A stretch of 64,000 nucleotides of DNA from contig NZ_CP089291.1 in assembly GCF_022818495.1 (NCBI RefSeq), positions 2,497,501 to 2,561,500 of the forward strand, given 5' to 3'. The DNA comes from Fodinisporobacter ferrooxydans (GTDB lineage: Bacteria; Bacillota; Bacilli; Tumebacillales; MYW30-H2). Positions 54,058 to 62,204 of the stretch are shown in pieces. How positions within the stretch are numbered: the stretch's first letter is position 1; each line of letters starts with the position of its first letter. The position numbers and the translations under genes are program-made. The notes under the pieces are model-generated. The model saw only the letters and a list, made by a program, of their open reading frames with translations, was not told where the DNA came from and ran no database searches.

Positions 54058-54894
54058 ATGAAAATGACATCAAGACTCATTCGCGGAACGCTGTTTTATA
54101 CAGCAGTCATTCTATTTGTCGTAATCGTAGCATTTCCTTTTTATTGGCAATTGATCACATCGTTAAAATCGCCGCAGGAAATCTATCAAATGCCGCCGGC
54201 GTGGTGGCCATCCTCATTTTATTTTGGCAGTTATAAAGATGTATTCACAAAGACGCCTTTTGGCCTCTATCTTTTGAATAGTTTTATCGTATCATCGATT
54301 ACGACAATTCTTTGTTTGGTATTCGGATCCACTACAGCATATGCGGTTGCCAGATTGCGTTTCAAAGGGAAAAAATTCTTGCTCGGCCTTGTCTTAAGCG
54401 TCTCGATGTTTCCGCCAATCGCGGTTTTAAGCCCACTGTTTCTGATATTAAAAAATCTGCACTTGTTGAGTACGTACCAAGGCCTGATTTTTCCTTATAT
54501 GACGTTTACAATGCCTTTGACCATTTGGATCTTGTCAAGTTTTTTTCGGGAAATTCCAAAAGAACTGGACGAAGCGGCAATCGTCGACGGTTGTACAAGA
54601 CTTCAGACATTTTGGCGAATCATGCTTCCCTTATCCGGACCGGGATTGTTTACAACAGGCATTCTTGTTTTCATTGCGGCCTGGAATGAATTTTTATTCG
54701 CATTTACATTTATGACGAATGACGCCATGCGAACGGTACCCGTCGGGATTGCCATGTTCCAAGGCGAGCATTCCTTGCCGTGGGGAGACATTTCCGCCGC
54801 GTCCATCGTAGTGACAGTACCTTTGATTATACTTGTGCTAATCTTCCAGAAACGCATTATTTCCGGCTTGACTGCCGGTGCGGTAAAGGGATAG
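54058..54894 (+). CDS. ABC sugar transporter permease, MalG/ThuG-like
   Basis: A 278-aa permease with six helices and EAA loop LDEAAIVDGCTRLQTFWRIMLPLSGPG. AAGGAG is 10 bp before ATG 54058. No ATPase gene follows; element copy E comes 52 bp after the stop. Confidence 0.92.
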   Translation: MKMTSRLIRGTLFYTAVILFVVIVAFPFYWQLITSLKSPQEIYQMPPAWWPSSFYFGSYKDVFTKTPFGLYLLNSFIVSSITTILCLVFGSTTAYAVARLRFKGKKFLLGLVLSVSMFPPIAVLSPLFLILKNLHLLSTYQGLIFPYMTFTMPLTIWILSSFFREIPKELDEAAIVDGCTRLQTFWRIMLPLSGPGLFTTGILVFIAAWNEFLFAFTFMTNDAMRTVPVGIAMFQGEHSLPWGDISAASIVVTVPLIILVLIFQKRIISGLTAGAVKG

Positions 54895-54946
54895 AACTAG
54901 TACTAGTATATGTAAATAAGCTCCAAATGAAAAATTTTAATAGTAG

Positions 54947-55099
54947 AGGATGTTCAAAAAGTAGTCAAAACTCCACGGCGGGTTGCTTTGTCGAATCCCC
55001 AAAAGGCTTACTCATGTACCAAACATGTACACTCCGTCGCCTTTTCGTGCTTCGACTTCGCACTCCTTGTGTCTTACTTGACCACTTTATGAACACTCA
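54947..55099. mobile_element. 153-bp MITE-like element, full copy E
   Basis: Flanked by ATAGTAG (54940-54946) and CTAGTAG (55100-55106), a 7-bp duplication with one difference. Same orientation as copy B. It separates the importer genes from thuA, so the two may no longer be one transcript. Its TTGACT end faces back towards the permease gene (minus strand), with a weak -10. Confidence 0.87.
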
Positions 55100-55140
55100 C
55101 TAGTAGAAATCGGTAGGAAAGATGAGGAGGAGGAACCAGT

Positions 55141-55863
55141 ATGATTCGAGTAACAGTGTGGAATGAAAATATTCACGAGAAAACGAATCCAAAAGTATCG
55201 GAAGTATATCCCAACGGCATTCACGTCGCCATAAAAGAGGGCATTGCCGGCGATTCCTTCGAAATTCGCACAGCCACGCTTGATCAACCGGAACACGGTC
55301 TGACAGAAGATGTGTTGCAACATACAGATGTTCTGATCTGGTGGGGACATAAAGCGCACGACAGGGTGGCAGATGAAATTGTCAACCGGGTGTATTCCCG
55401 GGTTTTGCAGGGGATGGGGCTAATCGTTCTGCACTCTGGGCACTTCTCGAAAATTTTCAAAAAGCTGATGGGAACCACTTGTGATTTGAAATGGAGAGAA
55501 GCAGGCGAGAAGGAAAGAATTTGGGCGGTGAATCCGGCACATCCGATTGCCGAAGGGGTCGGGCAATATATCGAGATTGAAAACGAGGAAATGTACGGCG
55601 AACATTTTGATATCCCGGCGCCGGATGAGCTGGTGTTTATCAGTTGGTTTGCGGGAGGAGAAGTGTTTCGCAGCGGATGTACCTATTACCGGGGGCAGGG
55701 AAAAATCTTTTACTTCCGGCCGGGTCATGAAACATACCCGACGTACCATCACAAAGATGTTTTGCGGGTGATTGCCAATGCGGTGAAATGGGCGGCGCCA
55801 AGACATGGTGCGAAGCCTGTATACGGCAATTCACAACCGTTGGAAGACATTAAGGGAAAGTAA
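55141..55863 (+). CDS. thuA: ThuA domain protein (trehalose/disaccharide utilisation)
   Basis: A 240-aa protein of the ThuA family, a glutamine-amidotransferase-like fold without the usual catalytic triad cysteine. [45 protein letters not shown] and [36 protein letters not shown] are family stretches. In Sinorhizobium thuA/thuB are needed to degrade trehalose, maltitol and sucrose through 3-keto derivatives. GAGGAGGAGGAACC precedes ATG 55141. A Gfo/Idh partner (ThuB-like) follows. Confidence 0.91.
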   Translation: MIRVTVWNENIHEKTNPKVSEVYPNGIHVAIKEGIAGDSFEIRTATLDQPEHGLTEDVLQHTDVLIWWGHKAHDRVADEIVNRVYSRVLQGMGLIVLHSGHFSKIFKKLMGTTCDLKWREAGEKERIWAVNPAHPIAEGVGQYIEIENEEMYGEHFDIPAPDELVFISWFAGGEVFRSGCTYYRGQGKIFYFRPGHETYPTYHHKDVLRVIANAVKWAAPRHGAKPVYGNSQPLEDIKGK

Positions 55864-55995
55864 GGGAAGCTTAAAGAAATTTTGATTGAATGGATGGAAC
55901 AGGCAAGATTCGACAGGGAATTGGATGAAAATTCATAAAATTTCTTGGGTGGAATCGAAATAGACAGATTGCTTGCGTGCGAGGAGGAATTTGAA

Positions 55996-57075
55996 ATGGG
56001 GAAAAAACTGCGCGTCGGTATCATTGGTTGTGGTGGAATTGCGAATGGAAAGCATATGCCAAGTCTGGCGAAAATCCCCGAAGTGGAAATAGTCGCTTTC
56101 TATGATGTTTTTACAGAGCAGGCGCAAAAGGCGGCAATGGAGTTTGGAGCTGTCGACGCGAAAGTTTATAGCGATTATAAAGAACTTTTGCAGGAAGATG
56201 CGATTGATGTAGTACATGTTTGTACGCCGAATGACTCCCATGCGGAAATTACTATAGCGGCGTTGGAAGCAGGAAAACACGTCATGTGTGAAAAACCGAT
56301 GGCCAAAACCAGCGAGGAAGCGCGCAAGATGATGGAAGCGGCGAAACGAACCGGCAAAAAACTGTCGATTGGCTATCAAAACAGATTTCGTCCCGATAGT
56401 CAATATTTACATAAGATTTGTGAACAAGGCGCGCTTGGGGAAATCTATTTCGCCAAAGCGCTAGCCATTCGCCGCCGTGCAGTGCCGACTTGGGGCGTAT
56501 TTTTAGACGAAGATAAGCAAGGCGGCGGGCCGTTGATCGATATTGGCACACACGCCCTGGATTTAACGTTATGGATGATGAATAACTACAAACCCAAATA
56601 TGTGGTCGGGACAACGTATCATAAACTGGGGAGCCGGAGAAACGCGGCGAATGCGTGGGGCCCTTGGGATCCGGAAAAATTCAAGGTGGAAGATTCCGCA
56701 TTTGGCTTTATCGTGATGGAAAATGGCGCGACAATCGTTCTGGAATCCAGCTGGGCGTTAAACACGCTGCAAGTGGGAGAAGCAAAAACGCTGCTTGTGG
56801 GAACGGAAGGCGGCGCGGATATGGAAGACGGCTTGCGCATCAACGGCGAGCATCTCGGCCGACTGTACATGCAGAAAATCCAGCTGGACGGCGGTGGTGT
56901 TGACTTTTATGACGGCGCCAAGGAAAAGCCGGCAGATTTGGAAGCGCGCCTTTGGATCGATAGTATTCTGCATGATACAGAGCCGGTGGTAAAACCGGAA
57001 GAAGCGCTTGTTGTCACGCAAATTCTTGAAGCCATTTACGAGTCCGCGAAAACGGGTGCGCCCGTGTATTTTTGA
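55996..57075 (+). CDS. Gfo/Idh/MocA family oxidoreductase (paralogue 2, ThuB-like)
   Basis: A 359-aa NAD(P)-dependent oxidoreductase, near-duplicate of the 39176 protein: GIIGCGGIANGKHMPSL, HVMCEKPMAKT, RRRAVPTWGVFLD and GGGPLIDIGTHALDLTLWMMNNYKP recur unchanged. I start at ATG 55996 (GAGGAGGAA upstream), not ATG 55945. Next to ThuA it takes the ThuB position, so oxidation of a disaccharide or glycoside at C3 is a reasonable inference. A TIM-barrel isomerase remnant follows. Confidence 0.92.
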   Translation: MGKKLRVGIIGCGGIANGKHMPSLAKIPEVEIVAFYDVFTEQAQKAAMEFGAVDAKVYSDYKELLQEDAIDVVHVCTPNDSHAEITIAALEAGKHVMCEKPMAKTSEEARKMMEAAKRTGKKLSIGYQNRFRPDSQYLHKICEQGALGEIYFAKALAIRRRAVPTWGVFLDEDKQGGGPLIDIGTHALDLTLWMMNNYKPKYVVGTTYHKLGSRRNAANAWGPWDPEKFKVEDSAFGFIVMENGATIVLESSWALNTLQVGEAKTLLVGTEGGADMEDGLRINGEHLGRLYMQKIQLDGGGVDFYDGAKEKPADLEARLWIDSILHDTEPVVKPEEALVVTQILEAIYESAKTGAPVYF

Positions 57076-57097
57076 TCAACGTTCGTGTTCATATGGC

Positions 57098-57277
57098 ATG
57101 AACAACCAGAAATGGCAGGAAATCAGCAGTATGCTGCGAGCGGTTGGCTATGATTATGTCATGAGCATCGAGCATGAAGATTGCCTTGCCTCCACAAATG
57201 AAGGTTTTGCAAAAGCGGTGAATAATCTGAAACGATATGTATTTGCCGAACCGGCGGCTGAAATGTGGTGGGCATAG
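57098..57277 (+). pseudogene. 3' remnant of a sugar phosphate isomerase gene
   Basis: The ORF MNNQKWQEISSMLRAVGYDY, then SIEHEDCLASTNEGFAKAV and a final EMWWA, matches only the last 60 residues of the intact isomerase at 38133-39101 (SIEHEDSLMSTEEGFEKAV, EIWWA). The other 260 residues are gone and no ribosome site is seen. The block order Gfo then isomerase is the reverse of that at 38-40 kb. Confidence 0.82.
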
Positions 57278-57310
57278 CGGCACGCAAAAAAATATTGGTT
57301 ATTATTGGAT

Positions 57311-57336
57311 GGCGGACATGGCTCCGCCCTTTTTTC
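57311..57336 (+). terminator. Terminator before the module 4 regulator
   Basis: GGCGGA and TCCGCC pair around a 6-nt loop and are followed by CTTTTTTCTT. Confidence 0.8.
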
Positions 57337-57342
57337 TTACAT

Positions 57343-57372
57343 TTGACCTTTCCAAATGGAAAACGATATAGT
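57343..57372 (+). promoter_or_regulatory. Promoter of the module 4 LacI gene
   Basis: TTGACC, an 18-bp spacer and TATAGT lie 78 bp before the start codon, directly after the terminator. Confidence 0.65.
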
Positions 57373-57449
57373 AAGGTTGTAAACATGGGAACGTTTTCGG
57401 GCAATTTTAGACAAGTGAAATGTATTCTCTGTGTTCGGGGGAGGTTTTT

Positions 57450-58424
57450 ATGGCTACAATCAAGGACGTTGCTACGAAGGCGGGAGTAACGGTAACTACA
57501 GTGTCTCGGGTGTTTAACAATCGAGGCTATATTAGTGACGCTACGAGAAAAAAGGTATTACAGGCCATGGAAGAGTTGAATTATCGGCCGAATGAGTTGG
57601 CTCGGTCGTTTTATAAAAACCGGTCAAATATTATTGGCTTAATCGTGCCAACCGTTTCGAACCCGTTTTTTGGCCAATTAGCGACATGTATTGAAAACTT
57701 TGCGTATGACAACAAATACAAAATTCTGATTTGCAATTCAAATTTGGATCAAGCCAAAGAAAAAGAATATGTTGAGATGCTTAAGAGCAACAAAGTTGAC
57801 GGAATCATTATGGGAAGTCATACGCTCGATGTCGAAGAATTTAAAAATCTGGATTATCCTATCGTTACATTTGATCGAAAAATTTATGATTTTCCGTTTA
57901 TACGATCAGATAACTATAAGGGTGGAGAACTTGCAACCGAATTGCTGATTCAAAAAGGCTGTAAAAAACTTGCACATATATGCAACAACCTTGAACTTAA
58001 TATGCTTGGCAACAAGCGGACGGAAGCGTTTGTAGATGTAGCCGGGAAGTATGGCGTGCAAACCGTAATGATTGAAACGGATACAATCGGATTTAACAGG
58101 CAGGGGAATGACTTGGCGATTCAGAATATGTTCGAAAAACATCCGGATATCGATGGTGTCTTTGTGAGCAGCGATTTCATCGCATATTCTGTTATGAACA
58201 TATGCACCATGTCCGGAAGAAAAATCCCGGATGACGTTAAACTGGTAGGTTATGATGATATATTTCTCGGTTCCCTGGTCAAACCTTATTTAACTACCAT
58301 ACATCAGCCGATCGAAACGATGGCTCAATGTGCTGTTCAAACTATTTTTAATCAAATAGAGGGAATCAGGCCGAATGTTGACAATACATTTCCGGTACAT
58401 TTGGTGGAACGGGAAACGACGTGA
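57450..58424 (+). CDS. LacI-family transcriptional regulator (module 4)
   Basis: A 324-aa repressor: helix-turn-helix TIKDVATKAGVTVTTVSRVFNNRGYIS, hinge RPNELARSFYKNRSN, core with LIVPTVSNPFFGQLA and VGYDDIFLGSLVKPYLTT. ATG 57450 has GGGGGAGG upstream. Two large identical operators follow its stop codon and precede the importer genes, so it most likely represses the sucrose/fructoside operon in response to a sugar or sugar phosphate. Confidence 0.92.
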   Translation: MATIKDVATKAGVTVTTVSRVFNNRGYISDATRKKVLQAMEELNYRPNELARSFYKNRSNIIGLIVPTVSNPFFGQLATCIENFAYDNKYKILICNSNLDQAKEKEYVEMLKSNKVDGIIMGSHTLDVEEFKNLDYPIVTFDRKIYDFPFIRSDNYKGGELATELLIQKGCKKLAHICNNLELNMLGNKRTEAFVDVAGKYGVQTVMIETDTIGFNRQGNDLAIQNMFEKHPDIDGVFVSSDFIAYSVMNICTMSGRKIPDDVKLVGYDDIFLGSLVKPYLTTIHQPIETMAQCAVQTIFNQIEGIRPNVDNTFPVHLVERETT

Positions 58425-58449
58425 ATGACAGGAAAATATTTTTGAAACC

Positions 58450-58471
58450 ATATGTCAACCGGTTGACATAT
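58450..58471. promoter_or_regulatory. LacI-type operator, copy 1 of module 4
   Basis: A perfect 22-bp palindrome with half-site ATATGTCAACC and central CG. Its right half contains TTGACA, which serves as -35 for TATGCT 17 bp downstream, so bound repressor would block polymerase. Confidence 0.85.
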
Positions 58472-58632
58472 ACCAGATATAGATGTATGCTAATGATGCA
58501 AATGATTTTTAATATTTTGGCAATATCCATTGCATGTTGTGTGGAATGTAAGGGGTTTCTAAAAACCAAAATGAAGGAAGGGTCTAATTTTGAAACGAAA
58601 AAGGGGGTATCTGTTTGGAAAAAAAATTTTTA

Positions 58633-58660
58633 GCTATATGTCAACCGGTTGACATATAGC
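58633..58660. promoter_or_regulatory. LacI-type operator, copy 2 of module 4
   Basis: A perfect 28-bp palindrome with half-site GCTATATGTCAACC, sharing its central 22 bp with copy 1. The centre-to-centre distance is 186 bp. TTGACA in its right half is followed 17 bp later by TTTGCT. TGTAAGTGCTTTCG at 58739 is a possible weak cre. Confidence 0.85.
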
Positions 58661-58777
58661 AGGTATTGATGTTTGCTATTAAAGCAAATGATTTTCATCT
58701 CTCGGCAATCACGTATGGCAAATTGGTGTAGTGCTTCATGTAAGTGCTTTCGAAGAATCAAAAAGGAGGAAGGTCTA

Positions 58778-60100
58778 ATGTTGAAAAAGAAAAAAGCGCT
58801 GTTATCTGTTGGTTCCATTGCGTTAAGTAGTATGATCGCGGTGAGCGGCTGTGGATCTGCTACATCAGCCAATAATTCATCTGACGCGACAGCAGCCAAT
58901 TCAAAAGGTCCGATTCAATTGTCTTTGTGGCAGGTCAATGGCTCTCCTGATGAAAACAAGGTGATCAAAGATGAAATTGCAGCTTTTAACAAAGCGAATT
59001 CCGGGAAAATACAAGTGAACCTGCAATTTCTGCCGAGGGGAGGAAATGATACTTTTTTCGAAGATAAAGTTACAGCTGCCTTGAATTCCGGAACTTTACC
59101 TGACCTTGTATCGATGGACGGCCCTATGGTGGCTCCATATGCAGCAAATAAAATCATTCGCCCGATTGATCAATACGTAACTCCACAGTTGAAAAGTGAA
59201 TTCTTGCCTTCCATTATCAATCAAGGAACGTATCAGGGGCATCTATATACGCTTGGACAAACCGAATCTGACGTTTTGGTTTATTACAATAAAAAAATGT
59301 TCGACGAGGTCGGTTTAAAAGCTCCACAGGCCGTTTCACAAGCGTGGACTTGGCAACAGTTTGAAGATGCAGGCAAGAAACTTAAAAAAGTTTCACAGTG
59401 GCCGATCGACTTTTTTGTTACTACAAACGGCGGTGTTAATGAATGGCTCACATATATGGGGACAGTATTTACGTGGTCGAACGGTGGGGATATCATTTCA
59501 CCGGACGGCAAGACTGTGCAGGGATATTTAAACGGATCAAAGACAATTCAATCACTCCAATACATCCAGAACCTGTTTAATGAAAAACTTGCCACAGTCG
59601 CTGACAGTCCGGATGATTTCGCAAAAGGTCGTTCGGCAATCGCTGTCGATGGGGATTGGTTTGCCGAAACCCTTAAACAATATCCGAACCTCCAGTGGGG
59701 TATGATGCCTTTACCCTATAGCAAGACGCATGTCTCGCCTTCCGGTAATTGGTGTTGGGGTATTACAACACAGTCTAAGCATCCGCAGGCAACGTTTAAA
59801 CTTCTCGAATGGCTTACGAATGATACAAATGTTCTATCCATGGTAAAGGCTGACAATCAGCCGCCGGCCAAAAAAGCTGTATACAAAGATCTTCCCATGT
59901 ATAAAACCTATCCGTATAAGGTGATCTATGATCAACTATTCCAAGATGCGCATCCCAGACCGATTACCCCGGCATACATTGCGCTGTCTCACGCGTATGC
60001 CGAAGCGTTTGACGCTGCGGCATCAGGGAAGGATTTCAAAACAGTTTTAAACCAAGGTGTTCAAACGGTTGACCATGAACTGCAAAGATTTCAGCACTAA
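58778..60100 (+). CDS. ABC sugar-binding lipoprotein (module 4)
   Basis: A 440-aa extracellular solute-binding protein family 1 with signal peptide and lipobox AVSGCGSA. QLSLWQVNGSPDENKVIKDEIAAFNK opens the mature domain, and GHLYTLGQTESDVLVYYNKKMFDEVGL is typical. I start at ATG 58778 (AAAGGAGGA upstream). Context with a GH32 enzyme suggests sucrose or fructo-oligosaccharides as ligand. Confidence 0.92.
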   Translation: MLKKKKALLSVGSIALSSMIAVSGCGSATSANNSSDATAANSKGPIQLSLWQVNGSPDENKVIKDEIAAFNKANSGKIQVNLQFLPRGGNDTFFEDKVTAALNSGTLPDLVSMDGPMVAPYAANKIIRPIDQYVTPQLKSEFLPSIINQGTYQGHLYTLGQTESDVLVYYNKKMFDEVGLKAPQAVSQAWTWQQFEDAGKKLKKVSQWPIDFFVTTNGGVNEWLTYMGTVFTWSNGGDIISPDGKTVQGYLNGSKTIQSLQYIQNLFNEKLATVADSPDDFAKGRSAIAVDGDWFAETLKQYPNLQWGMMPLPYSKTHVSPSGNWCWGITTQSKHPQATFKLLEWLTNDTNVLSMVKADNQPPAKKAVYKDLPMYKTYPYKVIYDQLFQDAHPRPITPAYIALSHAYAEAFDAAASGKDFKTVLNQGVQTVDHELQRFQH

Positions 60101-60120
60101 ATCATGAGAAGCAGAATCCT

Positions 60121-60164
60121 TGGCGGTTCATTTTCGTGCGAAAATTCGTTCCATTGGACCGCCA
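60121..60164 (+). promoter_or_regulatory. Nested hairpin between binding-protein and permease genes, module 4
   Basis: TGGCGGT pairs with ACCGCCA and an inner ATTTTCG pairs with CGAAAAT. It ends just before the GGAGGGG ribosome site of the permease gene. Confidence 0.6.
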
Positions 60165-60179
60165 TAAGGAGGGGTAATA

Positions 60180-61127
60180 ATGAATCAAGGGAAAAAGATG
60201 GCTTTGGCAGCGAATACGTTTAAGAATCACTCAGCGACGAGTTTAAACAAGATGAAAAGGCGGGAAGCTCTCACAGGGTATGTGTTTATCTTGCCTGCCA
60301 TGATTCTGTTATTTGTTTTTATTATCTTGCCAATGCTCATGTCCATTTACTATAGCTTTACGGATTACTATCTTTTATCGCCACAACAAAAACACTTTGT
60401 AGGTCTTTCTGATTATCACTATGCCTTATCTCAATCTGTTTTTTGGCAGGCACTTAGAAATACGGTCTATTTTACAGTGGTAGTCGTACCGGTACAATGC
60501 GGAGTGGCACTTGGGTTGGCGCTGCTGGCCAATAAAAAGCTGCGGTTCATCAAGTTCTTTCGCACGGCATTTTTCAGCCCGGTGGTCATGTCAATGGCCG
60601 TTGTATCGATTTTGTGGACACTTTTGTATAATCCTAACCCGGATACAGGACTCATCAATCATTTTCTTGTTTCAATCGGATTGCCGGCACAACAGTTTTT
60701 GCTGAGTCAACAGGAGGCGATGAACTCCATTATATTGATGTCTGTTTGGCAAGGTGCAGGATTTCAAATGATGATATTTTTGGCCGGGCTGCAAGATATT
60801 CCCGAGCATTTGTATGAAGCAGCATCGATAGATGGAGCAGGTTCCTGGAGAAAATTCTTGCATATTACACTTCCAGGACTTCGAAACGTTTCCATCGTTG
60901 TCATAATCACGACTACGATTCAAGCATTTCGGTTGATAATTCAGCCGATGTTAATGACGCAAGGCGGTCCGGTGAACTCTACATTAACTCTCGTATATTT
61001 TCTTTATCAAACAGGGTTTGAATTAAAAGACATGGGGACAGCATCGGCGATTGGCGTGATGTTTACGATCATCGTTGTCGCAGTCGCGTTGATACAGCGG
61101 TTCGTGTTGAAAGAAGAAAAGGCATAG
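60180..61127 (+). CDS. ABC sugar transporter permease (MalF-like)
   Basis: A 315-aa permease with six helices; the EAA loop is LYEAASIDGAGSWRKFLHITLPGLRN. GGAGGGG precedes ATG 60180. Part of the module-4 importer. Confidence 0.92.
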   Translation: MNQGKKMALAANTFKNHSATSLNKMKRREALTGYVFILPAMILLFVFIILPMLMSIYYSFTDYYLLSPQQKHFVGLSDYHYALSQSVFWQALRNTVYFTVVVVPVQCGVALGLALLANKKLRFIKFFRTAFFSPVVMSMAVVSILWTLLYNPNPDTGLINHFLVSIGLPAQQFLLSQQEAMNSIILMSVWQGAGFQMMIFLAGLQDIPEHLYEAASIDGAGSWRKFLHITLPGLRNVSIVVIITTTIQAFRLIIQPMLMTQGGPVNSTLTLVYFLYQTGFELKDMGTASAIGVMFTIIVVAVALIQRFVLKEEKA

Positions 61128-61138
61128 GAGAGAGTGGC

Positions 61139-61981
61139 ATGAGACATCGAAGATTTCTGAACAATACCGTATCGTACGCAATTCTGATCATCCTGGCGGC
61201 AATTTTTCTCTTTCCGCTGGTGTGGATGATCGTATCGTCGTTTAAACAGAATGCCCAAATATACAATGATTTTGGGTCTGTCAAAGCATTCTTGCCGCCA
61301 AGACCGCATGTTGGCTATTTCTTAAATTACACCATTGATTTCAGCAATGTACCATTGATTCGACAGGCATTCAACAGCCTGTTTTATACAGCGCTCATTG
61401 TAGCAGGCAATCTTATCGTAAACTCAATGGCTGGGTATGCATTTGCCCGATTGAATTTCCCGTTAAAAAGATTCTTGTTTGCATTATTAATCGCACTGCT
61501 TGTCTTTCCCTCGGAAATTTTGTTGTTTCCGCAGTACATCATTATCTACAAACTCGGATGGATCAACAGTTACGCTGCTTTAGTCATGCCTGCAGTAGCT
61601 GATGCATTTTCGATCTATATTTTACGGCAGTTTTTCTTGGGTATTCCTGCAGAACTGGAAGAAGCGGCGCGTATTGATGGGGCTTCTGCATTGCGTATTT
61701 TCGTGCAGGTCGTCCTGCCGTTATCGAAACCGGTGTTGGCGACTGTTGCGGTTCTCTCTTTTGTCGCTCATTGGAATGACTTCTTATGGCCTTTAATTGT
61801 TACAACAAGCAGCCAAATGGGCACGATTCAAATTGGCCTGCAGGCTTTATTCGGTGCAAAGGTCACGCAATGGGGCCAAATCACCGCCGGTTTGACATTT
61901 GCGACGATACCGATGATTATTGTCTTTTCATTATTTCAAAAATACTATGTCCAAGGGCTAAAATATACCGGCGGCAAATAA
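61139..61981 (+). CDS. ABC sugar transporter permease (MalG-like)
   Basis: A 280-aa permease with six helices and EAA loop LEEAARIDGASALRIFVQVVLPLSKPV. It follows the MalF-like gene by 11 bp with AGGAGAG upstream. As in the other modules, no ATPase gene is linked. Confidence 0.92.
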   Translation: MRHRRFLNNTVSYAILIILAAIFLFPLVWMIVSSFKQNAQIYNDFGSVKAFLPPRPHVGYFLNYTIDFSNVPLIRQAFNSLFYTALIVAGNLIVNSMAGYAFARLNFPLKRFLFALLIALLVFPSEILLFPQYIIIYKLGWINSYAALVMPAVADAFSIYILRQFFLGIPAELEEAARIDGASALRIFVQVVLPLSKPVLATVAVLSFVAHWNDFLWPLIVTTSSQMGTIQIGLQALFGAKVTQWGQITAGLTFATIPMIIVFSLFQKYYVQGLKYTGGK

Positions 61982-62099
61982 GGGTTTGTGAATTTTAACT
62001 CTACTTGTCTACACAAAAACATAGTATTAAAGATATCATGCAGGGTTCGATTCAATAGATGGCTGGCAAGAAACGTTAAGTGGAACAAGCCACAAGGAC

Positions 62100-62129
62100 A
62101 GCACTTCCCTAAAAGTGGAGGTGCTTTTT
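62100..62129 (+). terminator. Terminator-like hairpin before the GH32 gene
   Basis: AGCACTTCC pairs with GGAGGTGCT (one G-T pair) around an 8-nt loop, then TTTTTC. It may reduce read-through into the hydrolase gene. Confidence 0.7.
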
Positions 62130-62204
62130 CAATCGAATGTTCATTGATAAAAATTTTTATTGATAAAGACGGTATATCCATATTTAAGAAAGAGTGATCA
62201 TGTG

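Larger units (their letters stand above)
58450..58821 (+). repeat. Tandem duplication (period about 186 bp) of operator, promoter, leader and gene start
   Basis: The stretch from 58450 and that from 58636 run in parallel: operator, GATG-T-TGCTA block, GCAAATGATTTT, GGCAAT, then GAAGG(A)AGGGTCTAAT or GGAGGAAGGTCTAAT and TTGAAA. The first copy contains a decayed ribosome site and signal-peptide start; the second leads into the working gene at 58778. Confidence 0.75.
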
